Source: Luteolibacter sp.
Lineage (GTDB): Bacteria > Verrucomicrobiota > Verrucomicrobiia > Verrucomicrobiales > Akkermansiaceae
Length of the DNA stretch: 64,000 nt
Assembly (NCBI GenBank): GCA_030696085.1
Contig: JAUYNL010000059.1
Coordinates: 1-64,000 of the forward strand
Direction of reading: 5' to 3'
Shown piece by piece: positions 42,184 to 51,129 of the stretch. Numbering within the stretch: the first letter of the stretch is position 1; each line of letters starts with the position of its first letter. The notes beneath the pieces were generated by a model, which was not told where the DNA came from, did no database searches, and was given only the letters and a program-made list of their open reading frames with translations. The position numbers and the translations under genes were made by a program.

Positions 42184-43449
42184 ATGGACCGACCCATCGA
42201 CCCGAAAGTGAAGAGAAAAGCGCTTTGGCTGAAGCGATCCGCCGTTGCCGCGTTGTTTTTCGCGCTCGCTCTCTATCTGATTCTGAGGGATGGCAGATCG
42301 GCGGTGAAAATGGACATCGGCAGGCTCACCCTCGCCAAGGCGGCGGTGAGTGAATTTCACGATTACGTCACCGTCATCGGTTATGTGGAACCAATCCAGA
42401 CCGTCTATCTGGATGCTACCGAAGGCGGCAAGGTGGAGGAGATTTTCATCCGCGAGGGAACCAAGGTCGCAAAAGGCGATGACATACTCAGGATCAGCAA
42501 TGACAACCTCGCGTTGCAGATTTCCAATTATGAGACCGAGGTTGCCCGCGCCACCAACGATTTGAAATCGATGTTACTGACATTGGAGAACCAGAAGTTT
42601 TACAACGAATCCAAATTGATCGAGTATCAGTATGACCTGATCAAGCTTGAGCGGGAAATCGCGAACAACGAGATTATGATCAAGTCCAAGGCGATCCCGA
42701 GCGAGACCTATCACCAAACTCTGGAGACCCATGCGCGGACGTTGCGGATGCGGGATTTGCTGGAGAAAAAGAACGCCACCGACACCGTCACTTTCGCGGC
42801 CAGAATCACCGCAGCGGAAGACATGCTGGAATCGATGCAAAAGAACCTGGAGACCAACCGGGCACGGCTCGGCTTGTTATGGGTCAAGGCCCCGGTGAAC
42901 GGCGAGCTGGCCACTTTGAATCCAGAACTCGGGCAGGTGATTCCCGGCGGTTCGCGCATCGGAACCGTGAACATCCTCGATTCCTACAAAATGAAGGCGG
43001 AGGTGGACGAGCATTACGTCGGTCGGATCAGACCGAAGCTCAAGGCGACTTGCGAATTTTCGGGCAAGGACTATCAGGCGACCGTTTCCAAGGTCTATCC
43101 AGAGGTGCGCGGAGGATCGTTCGCGGTGGATCTAGTGTTCAATGGCGGCGTTCCCGCAGAGATCCGAATCGGCCAGACATCCAAGACACGGCTCGAACTC
43201 GGGGAATCCGGTCGGGCGCTCATCTTGCCGCGCGGTGGTTTTTTTCAGTCCACCAATGGCCGGTGGATCTATGTGGTGGATCGCGCCAACGGCATCGCGG
43301 TGAGACGCGAGATCAAGATCGGTCGCCAGAATCCGGATTTTTTCGAAGTGATCGAAGGGTTGGAGGAGGGGGAGGAGGTGATCGTTTCCGGATATGAAAC
43401 GCTTGGCGAGGCGGACAAGGTGCTGTTGGTGGCAGAGGACAAGCGTTGA
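42184..43449 (+). CDS. Periplasmic adaptor subunit (HlyD/MacA-like membrane fusion protein)
   Basis: The protein has 421 residues. An N-terminal membrane anchor (about 20-35) is followed by a lipoyl-like half (VTVIGYVEPIQTVYLDATEGGKVEEIFIREGTKVAKGDDIL), a long coiled coil (about 100-210), the second lipoyl half (VKAPVNGELATLNPELGQVIPGG) and the beta-barrel and membrane-proximal domains ending in GLEEGEEVIVSGYETL. It links the permease to an outer-membrane channel; no TolC-like gene is in the window. It lies 25 bases after the permease gene, so ATPase, permease and adaptor are one transcript. Confidence 0.9.
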   Translation: MDRPIDPKVKRKALWLKRSAVAALFFALALYLILRDGRSAVKMDIGRLTLAKAAVSEFHDYVTVIGYVEPIQTVYLDATEGGKVEEIFIREGTKVAKGDDILRISNDNLALQISNYETEVARATNDLKSMLLTLENQKFYNESKLIEYQYDLIKLEREIANNEIMIKSKAIPSETYHQTLETHARTLRMRDLLEKKNATDTVTFAARITAAEDMLESMQKNLETNRARLGLLWVKAPVNGELATLNPELGQVIPGGSRIGTVNILDSYKMKAEVDEHYVGRIRPKLKATCEFSGKDYQATVSKVYPEVRGGSFAVDLVFNGGVPAEIRIGQTSKTRLELGESGRALILPRGGFFQSTNGRWIYVVDRANGIAVRREIKIGRQNPDFFEVIEGLEEGEEVIVSGYETLGEADKVLLVAEDKR

Positions 43450-43523
43450 TCGAAATGGGGTGAAATTCGTGGCCTTCTTCCGTTATACAGCACTGCGATG
43501 GTCGGCCGCCAATCGAGCCATTG

Positions 43524-44798
43524 CTACTGGAACTGAACTGCGGTAGTAACCATTGCGCCACGCTCGTCGGTGAGTGATAGATACCAGGTGTTGGCGTTTT
43601 GAGGTGGTTTGGGGGCGGTGATGGATTGCTCGTGGATTCCGGCGGGAATGCTCTTCCAGGTGCGCTTGGAGCGTGGGCCCGTGTCGCTGGTGAAGTGCAG
43701 GGCTGCTTCTGTGAGTGGAACCCGTGCGGTATAGGAAACTCTCACCTGCTCGCCTGTGATGACGGGCTCTCCAGGCACGGCGAGTTGTTTTCCGCTGCGA
43801 CAGTAGGTGTCGATGAACAGTCCGATTTCCTCGGGTTCCCAGCCGACGTTGTGGCCGTGTGGCATGCTGACCTGAATGCGCATTTGTTTCGTTCCCGGAA
43901 CGAGGTCAAAGGATTTCTGATAGCTGTCCAATGGATAGTGGACGTCGGACGTTCCATTGGCAAAAAGGATGGGCACACGGCAGCGCCCCAGGAATGCGGA
44001 GGGGTCGTAGGCATCGATCCAAGTCTGTCGCATGTCGCCGAGCTTGTCGATGCATGGGCGCTGGACCGATTCACCCTCATGGAGAAACCCACAACCATAC
44101 ACCGGCACGGCTGCCTTGAAGCGGTCATCCAGCGAGGCCACGATACAGGTGGTGAAGCCGCCCCAACTGATTCCGGTTAAGGCTGTGCGGGAAGCATCCA
44201 CCTCGGAAATGCCGCGCAGCAGCGAGTGGGCCCGGATGACGGAGGCTACCGCGTGGAATGGCCAGTGATCCGAAACCGGGCCGCTGATCGAATCGAATTT
44301 CTGCGGATGCTCCTGAGGCGGACCACCGTTAGGGAGTCGCGTGAATGTCGCCGGGTTGCTTGCCTGATAGGGAACCGGAACTCCGGTCTTGGGGTCGTAA
44401 ACCGGGTCAATGGGACGGCTTCCGCCCAGATCCATTGCGATGGCCGCGTAGCCACGTTTCGCCCATAGCCATGTCCATTCAGCGAATGCGGTGCCGCCGC
44501 CGCCATGAACGAGGACCACTCCGGGAAACTTGGCTCCGGGCTTCGCCTCGCCCAGCGTTACAGGTGAGGCAAAGAAGGCGAAAACCTCCGTCGGATTTTC
44601 CTGATAGGTCTCGCTCGTGTAGAGCAGTGAATGCACGGGGCCTTCTCTGGAAACCCAATGCATCGCCGGGGTCTTTCTCAACTCGTCCATCCGCCACGGG
44701 CCAACCTGTTCTGCGGCTGCCAGGATCAAGCTGCAAAAAAGCAGCCCATGGATTACCAGGAATTTGCCGGTTGGGCGGAGATTGCTGTGGAGATTCAT
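43524..44798 (-). CDS. Secreted alpha/beta hydrolase, acetyl xylan esterase or dienelactone hydrolase-like
   Basis: The protein has 424 residues from MNLHSNLRPTGKF, with a signal peptide ending AAAEQV; the frame upstream to 44927 is not conserved in style. It has an oxyanion region VVLVHGGGGTAFAEW, the nucleophile elbow ALTGISWGGFTT, the acid region FANGTSDVHYPLDSY and a catalytic His in MPHGHNVG. The last 85 residues form a separate beta-sandwich (PVITGEQVRVSYTARVPLTEAALHF). It probably removes acyl groups from sugars outside the cell. It is convergent with the adaptor gene and divergent from the SGNH hydrolase gene, with a 219-base shared upstream region. Confidence 0.82.
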   Translation of the reverse strand: MNLHSNLRPTGKFLVIHGLLFCSLILAAAEQVGPWRMDELRKTPAMHWVSREGPVHSLLYTSETYQENPTEVFAFFASPVTLGEAKPGAKFPGVVLVHGGGGTAFAEWTWLWAKRGYAAIAMDLGGSRPIDPVYDPKTGVPVPYQASNPATFTRLPNGGPPQEHPQKFDSISGPVSDHWPFHAVASVIRAHSLLRGISEVDASRTALTGISWGGFTTCIVASLDDRFKAAVPVYGCGFLHEGESVQRPCIDKLGDMRQTWIDAYDPSAFLGRCRVPILFANGTSDVHYPLDSYQKSFDLVPGTKQMRIQVSMPHGHNVGWEPEEIGLFIDTYCRSGKQLAVPGEPVITGEQVRVSYTARVPLTEAALHFTSDTGPRSKRTWKSIPAGIHEQSITAPKPPQNANTWYLSLTDERGAMVTTAVQFQ

Positions 44799-45017
44799 GC
44801 CGACGAGAAAGCATTGAGAGGGGAGTAACGCAATCGCCGAGTGGCTTCGGGTGAAAAATTGATAAAATCCGGGTTTTTTTGCTACGTTGTCGGGTTCTTG
44901 TTTCATAAGTGAATGGACTTCGTTCATTTGCTCCCGTGTTTTTCCATCGCTTGTGACGCCGCATCATCCGGCCAATGCACCATTCCGCAGAAACTTCAAA
45001 CCTACACCCGCCCAGCA

Positions 45018-46535
45018 GTGAAACCCTTCCTCCCGCTTTTCGTCCTTTGCTGCTTTCTAAACAGTCCCGCATATGCCGCAGCCCCCGCGGTTGCCCTCGA
45101 ACCGACCAACGCCACTGAAGCTGCGGCGAAGAAAGCTGCGGAGGACAAGGTGCTGGATGATCAATACCAGCATTGGAAAGGCGCTCTCCCTCCCGATCAC
45201 AGGCAGTGGGAGGAAACGCTGGAGGCCTGTCTTGGAACCTACTATTTGCCCCTTCACAAGCAGGACAAGGTTCGGGGAACCGCCAATGCCTGGGACTTTG
45301 TGAAGGATGATCCCAAGCTTCCACGCGTATTGTTGATTGGTGATTCCATCTCACGCGGCTACACCTTGCCGGTGCGGAAAAATCTCGCAGGCGTGGCAAA
45401 TGTCCATCGCGCTCCCGAGAACTGCGGCCCGAGTTCCAATGGCTTGAAGAAGCTGCCCATCTGGCTTGGCGATGGCAAATGGGACGTGATCCATTTTAAC
45501 TTCGGCATCCATGATCGGGCGACTCCTCTAGCGGACTATGAGCGTAATCTGGAGTCCCTGGTGACCCTGTTAAAAGCGACCGGAGCGAAACTCATCTGGG
45601 CCTCCACGACCCCCGTGCCTCGCAATGTTGCTGAAAATCAGACACCGGAAGCCATTGAGGAACGAAACGTCATTGCTCTCAACGTGATGAATCGGAACGG
45701 AGTCGCCATTGATGACCTGAACGTCTGGATCAAACCGGATCTCGCCAAATTGCAAAATCCCAATGACGTGCATTTCGGACTTCCTGGTTATGATCGTCTT
45801 GCCGAGCGTGTCGCCCACGTCATCGAGACCGCCCTGCCGGGAGCATCTGCAAACAACTCCGCGATAAAGCCCAGCGGCAAGCTGGAGATGGATAGCTACA
45901 GCTGGGAGGATCGACATGCCGCGGTGATGGCAGCCAAAGAGAAGATCAATCCCGAGATCGTGCTCATTGGTGATTCGATCACCCATTTTTGGGGTGGTGA
46001 GCCCGATGGCGGAACGGTCGGTAACCGCGGTGCGCAGGCTTGGCACGGCCTATTCGGCCAACGCGCAGTCCTCAATCTCGGCTTCGGCTGGGATCGCACA
46101 CAGAATGTCCTGAAGCGCATCGAGATGGGGGAACTCGATGGGATTAAGCCCAAAACGATCATCATTCACATCGGCACTAACAATCTGGCCGGCACTCCTC
46201 AGGCTCGGGCCAACACCCCTGCGGAGATCGCCGAAGCCATCAGTCTTATTGTGGATCGGGCACAGGCCAAATGTCCCGCCGCCCGAATCATTCTCATGGC
46301 CATTTTCCCCCGTGGTGAGAAGCCAAGTGACCCGGCGCGTGCCATTCTCGCGGACATCAATCAACGACTCGTTCCGCTCGCGCAAAAACCGCAAGTCACG
46401 CTGCTGGATACCACCACAACATGGCTCCAGCCCGACGGATCCATCTCCAAGGAAACGATGCCCGATTTCCTCCATCCCAATGAAAAGGGCTACTCCATCT
46501 GGGCGGATGCTTTGAGACCTGTCTTGCCGAAGTAG
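45018..46535 (+). CDS. Secreted protein with two SGNH/GDSL hydrolase domains
   Basis: The protein has 505 residues when started at GTG 45018 (VKPFLPLFVLCCFLNSPAYAAAP, a clean signal peptide); ATG 44913 would add 35 residues of non-signal sequence. The first SGNH domain (about 85-275) has VLLIGDSISRGY, the block-III like NFGIHD and a final DVHFGLPGY. The second domain (about 300-500) has VLIGDSITHFWGG, IIIHIGTNNL and FLHPNEKGY. In both the Ser nucleophile sits in GDS, the Gly and Asn form the oxyanion hole, and Asp-x-x-His lies near the end; Asn of block III is replaced by His in the first domain. Such proteins deacetylate sugars or lipids. The two different domains may act on two sites of one substrate. 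Confidence 0.84.
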   Translation: MKPFLPLFVLCCFLNSPAYAAAPAVALEPTNATEAAAKKAAEDKVLDDQYQHWKGALPPDHRQWEETLEACLGTYYLPLHKQDKVRGTANAWDFVKDDPKLPRVLLIGDSISRGYTLPVRKNLAGVANVHRAPENCGPSSNGLKKLPIWLGDGKWDVIHFNFGIHDRATPLADYERNLESLVTLLKATGAKLIWASTTPVPRNVAENQTPEAIEERNVIALNVMNRNGVAIDDLNVWIKPDLAKLQNPNDVHFGLPGYDRLAERVAHVIETALPGASANNSAIKPSGKLEMDSYSWEDRHAAVMAAKEKINPEIVLIGDSITHFWGGEPDGGTVGNRGAQAWHGLFGQRAVLNLGFGWDRTQNVLKRIEMGELDGIKPKTIIIHIGTNNLAGTPQARANTPAEIAEAISLIVDRAQAKCPAARIILMAIFPRGEKPSDPARAILADINQRLVPLAQKPQVTLLDTTTTWLQPDGSISKETMPDFLHPNEKGYSIWADALRPVLPK

Positions 46536-46569
46536 AAATGCCACCCAGGAAATCCTGACTCGCGCCATA

Positions 46570-49500
46570 TTACTGGCTTGTAATTCGGATGCGGAAGTAT
46601 GCCGCCTTCGCGTCTCCTGGATCAGGAAATGGCACGGTGACTGCCTCGGTTTCAGCGTCTTCGGCCACGGTGGTTGGCGTGGCAGTGGTCGCCTCCCATA
46701 ATGTTAGATCGTTGCTAAACTCGACGCTATAACCCAGCCCGGCGGCCGCCGCGTTCTTACGCCGGGCAAACAGCGCGAAGCGGTTGATCCCGCCTGAGCC
46801 GTCCGGCTCTTCGAAAATCGCCGGCCCGCCGTGTGTTTCGATGCCACCGCCATTCACACGCAGCACACTGAGTTCCGCCGAGGCGGGATCCGTGGCGAAG
46901 GCCCACTCGAGCAGGTTCGTCCAACCATCGCCGTCGGAATCCTCCGCCGGGCCGCCGAGATTGTGGACGACCGCCCAATCCTGATAGGGGGTCCGACGAG
47001 TCAGGCTGACTGTATATATCTGCTGGGTGATCCCGTCCTGCGCGGTGACCGCCGTGACGATGGGATTACCGCCAACTGCTAGATTGATGGGTGCACTGGC
47101 GTTTCCAGAGGCTACCGTCGTGCCGTTGACCGTCACCGTCGCGTGGCTTTCCTCAGTGGTCGGCGTGAGGGTGATGGCGCTTGTCGCGTTGGAAACACTG
47201 GCCGTGTAGCTGGTGGTGCCACCATTGAATACCGGCGTGAGGGTTCCGGCGGAGAGAGAGAGGCCGGCCAGGTTCGCATTGGTGCTCGGGGGAGTCAGAA
47301 GCACGTCGAAGATGTTGCTTTGACCGAAGTGGCCGCTGCCGTCATTGGCGTAGAGACTGATCCCGGCTCCGGCTTGCGACACGGTCAGGTTTCCGGCCCA
47401 CACGCCGGACGTGAATGCACCCGTCGTCGCGGGGCTGAGTGTGACCGGACTTCCGATGGTATATCTCATATCGACAAACCACCAACGGACGGAATCCACC
47501 GTGGTCGGGAAGACGTTTCCCGACGACGAATAACTCTGGTTGAGGGAGCCGTGTGGAAATGTCGTACCCATGTCGGCGCGTGCGTAATAAGGCGCACCAC
47601 CCGTAAGAACGCCGATCCGGTATGTCACGCCGACTTGCAATTGGAGCGGGCTGGCAAGGGGTGTATCGGTCCAGGTGCCCGGCGTGGTGGTCACGGGAAC
47701 GCTGGCCAGCAACGTGCCGGTGTTTGTCCAGATGGATACCTTGGTTCCCGAGAAACTCCGCACCGCCGTGACCAATATGTTGCTGGATGGCGTAAATGAA
47801 TAACCCAGGGTGTAGGTTCCCAAAGTGTATTTATTGGCAAAGACCGGGTTGTTGAGCAGGGTCCAGCTTGTGCTGCTGCCGGTAAATCCGCTGAGGCTCG
47901 TTGTGCCGGTGAAGTTCGTCACCGTGTTGTCGGCGACATCCCGTGCCGTGATGGTCGCCCCGAACGCGCTACCGGAAACTTGGGTCGCCACGGGACTCCA
48001 CCCGAAATGATGCAGCGACCCCACTCCCACCGTAAACGGATTGCTTGCTCCGGCATGCCCGGCTCCATCACTCGCGGTGATGACCAGGTTGCTGGCAAAG
48101 TCGTTTACCGTCACGTTCCCCGTCCACACGCCGCCTGCGAACGCCGTGGTCACCACCGGGGTGATGGAAGCCGCTCCGCCGCTTCCGCTCGCCGCTAGAT
48201 CGGCGGTGCCAATGTGATTGCTGATGGTTGTATTGTTGAAATCCTTCGCAGTGAGCGTCACGCTGAAGGGCACGCCGCGGACTTGCGGCGAGGCAATGAC
48301 GCTGATTTCATAGTGGTGCACGTCGTCATCGGTCACATAAATCGAGCCGTTGCCGTTAGTGAAGCCCGCTGCTCCGGCGGTGATGGTGATGAACTGCTGC
48401 CCGTCGGTCAGCGTGTTGTTCGGCGCAGTGAAATTGAAGGTCGTGGAGGTGAACCCGGCGGGAATGGTCGCGGTGGGCGGCACGGCGAGACGCGAGACGT
48501 TGCCGGATGCCAGGGAAACCGTGAGTGGCGTGGCCAGCGCCCCGGAAATTGAGACGATGCCCGTTCCTGCCCCGCTCTCGCTCACGGAACCCGGAAGCGT
48601 CAGCGCGAGCTGGGTCGTTTCATTGTCCTGCACGGCAATGCCAGCGGAGCCATCCGTCCAGTTGGCGACGTGCGCGGTGATCGTGGCGGGCTGCGTGCCG
48701 TCGATCAGAGCATTGTCCACCACGGGGATCGTGAAATTTGCCGAGGTTTGCCCGGCGGCGATGACGAGTATCGAGGGCACCGTCACCACCGTCGTATCAC
48801 TGGATGTCAGGTTCACGGAAACCGCGCTGGCAGGCGCAGCCGCCAGGGTAATGGTTCCCTGCACAGTGCCCACGCCCTCGGTGGTGGAAGCCGGCACACT
48901 CACAGTGATGGAGGTGGTTTCGTTATCCTGCACAGCGATCACACCCGCACCAGCGGCATAGCCGGAAGCACTCGCCGTAAGGGTGGCGTATTGAGTGCCA
49001 TCCAGCACCGCGTCGTCGAGGATGGCAATCGGAAAGGTGGTCGTGGTTTGCCCGGCAAGCAATGTCACACTCGTCGGCACCGTGGCTTCCGTGGTATCAC
49101 CCGAGGAAAGACTCACAATCAAGTTGCTTGTTGGTGCGGGTGAAACGGTGAGCGTTCCCATAACAGGCGCGGCACCCTCCGTGGTGATCGCAGGAACCTC
49201 AACGCCAATCGAGAACGTGGGGTAGGCACTGAAATCACTCATCACAAAACCGGATGGCGTTCCAAGACCCTTCGAAAGTCCGATCAGTCCGTCGCTGGCG
49301 GCGATTCCCAGACAGGTGATACGGATTCGTCCGTCGAAGAACATTTCAATCTGGAAGCTGTTAGAATCGTTGGTTCCGCTCTCCGGCACGCCTTGCCATG
49401 TGATGGCCACACGGTCGGCGGTCTGCTTGCGTGTGACCTGCCTGGTGGTGATCGGGAACAGGTCGTCAAAGAGCGCGGCGATGTGCGGCTTGCCGAAGTG

Positions 49501-51129
49501 ATTGGCGAGTGACACGGAAGAATTCGAGTCACCCGATCCAAAAGTCACATATCCGTTGCTGCCCACATAGTAAGTCGCATAACTGGTTCCATACAGCTTC
49601 ACCGTGGTGCCGCCGCTGAGGTTGAACTGCACATAAGTATCGTCGTTCATCACCATCCCGATGCCGCCGGTGGGATCCGTGGGAAAGGCGCTCACGGGTG
49701 CGCGTTGCACCGCATAGAAGCCGGGCGAACCGTCGGGGGTGAACAGGAAACTCTGATTGCTCACATCGTTGGGGCGATTGGCGTTGAACATCTCGGTAAA
49801 GAAATCCACCGGCACAATGACGTTGAACGAATTGCTCGATCCGCTGCGTCCGATGCCGTCTGTTGCGGTGATTACGATATTGGTATCCGCAGAGTGGATC
49901 ACCACGCTGCCGGTCCAGACTCCATCGACAAACCCGCTGACCGCAGACGGGGAAATCGTCACCGCGCCGGACGCGCCGACTGCCGTTAGAACGGGCGTGC
50001 CGGCGTAGCCCGTGACCGTGGCGTTGCTTGCGTCTTGCGCGGTGATGGTGACGTCAATGGACGCGCCTTTGGCTTGCGGCGAGGAAATCGTCGAGAACGA
50101 GAAGTGTTGAGCGGTATTGTCCGCCACGTTGATGCCGCCACCCGCGCCAGTGAAGCCGGACGCGCTGGCCGTGAGCGTCACAGCCTGCGTGCCTTCCGTG
50201 AGCGTGTTATCTGTTGCCGCCAGCGGAAAAGTCACCGCCGTGGCACCGGCGGGAATCGTGACAGACGGCGGCGCGGGAAGCCGCGACGGGTTGCCGGAAA
50301 CCAGCGCGACGACGAGATCCGCCGCGAGCGTTCCGGGAATCGAAACCGTAACACCAAACGAGGCTCCTTCGATGCATTGCGCCGGAAGACTCAATGATAG
50401 ATGGGTGGCTTCGTTGTCGGTGATGAAGATCTCCGCCGTGGCATCCGTCCAGTTCGCCACATGGGCGGTGATCGTCGCCGCGTGGGTGCCACTGATCCGG
50501 TTGTCATCGAGGATCGTCAGGGCGAAATCCACCGATGTGAGACCGGAGGGAATCGTCACGCTCACTGGGGTCTGCACGGCATCGGCGTCGCTCGTGCTCA
50601 ACTGCACGATCACCGCGCTGCCCGCCGGAGAGTCGAGCGATACGCTTCCCTGCACCGCTCCCGAGTTTTCATTTGCGGCGGGCGGCAATGTTAGAGTTAG
50701 CGTCGCTGTTTCATTGTCGTTGATCGCGATGACATGCGAGGCATCCGGGAAGCCGACGGCGGTCGCAGCAATGGTGGTGTTTTGACTGCCGTCCAGAATG
50801 GTGTCGTCGAGAATAGTGATCGGAAAAGTCGCAGTCGTTTGTCCGGCGGGCACGGTCACCGTCGCTGGCACGGTGGCTTCCGTGGTGTCGTTCGATGTGA
50901 GATGAACCACCAGATCGTTCACTGGCGGTGGCGTCGCGTGGATGGTGCCGGTGGCCGGACCAGCGCCCTCGGTGGTGGTGTTCGTGGAAGAACTCACGGC
51001 CAGTTGGTTGTTGCTCGCACCGAGGATTTCGATGTCGTCAATGTTCCAGCCGGTATAGGCAAGTGCGCCGGAGCTGGTGATAATCTGATAGCCCCAGCGG
51101 ATGAAGACAGCGGGATGGTTGTCCGCCAC
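46570..51129 (-). other. Repeat architecture of the M36 protein C-terminal half
   Basis: This 1519-residue stretch is open without lesion. It contains six Calx-beta-like repeats of about 90 residues in two triplets, each with TTEG...TVPAGQT(T/S)ATFPI.ILDD..(L/I)DG and a final DNET. Each triplet is followed by an invasin-like domain (SPQ..G....VT..A.D, then GVWTG...V..(A/S)...I..TDG.G.SG.S); a third such domain comes later. Between the triplets lies a nidogen-like segment with GSNGYVTFGSGDS. Near the end are a cadherin-like domain (GLSLSAGTLTPVFNGGTTSY) and the terminal module with EDSDGDGWTNLLEWAF. If the upstream stop is real, this half would need its own start to be made. Confidence 0.7.

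Noticed and set aside
15819-44885. GTAGCAA heptamer in several intergenic regions (15819, 34744, 36904 minus, 44879 minus)
   Set aside because: A heptamer is expected about eight times by chance on two strands of 64 kb, and the distances to start codons vary.
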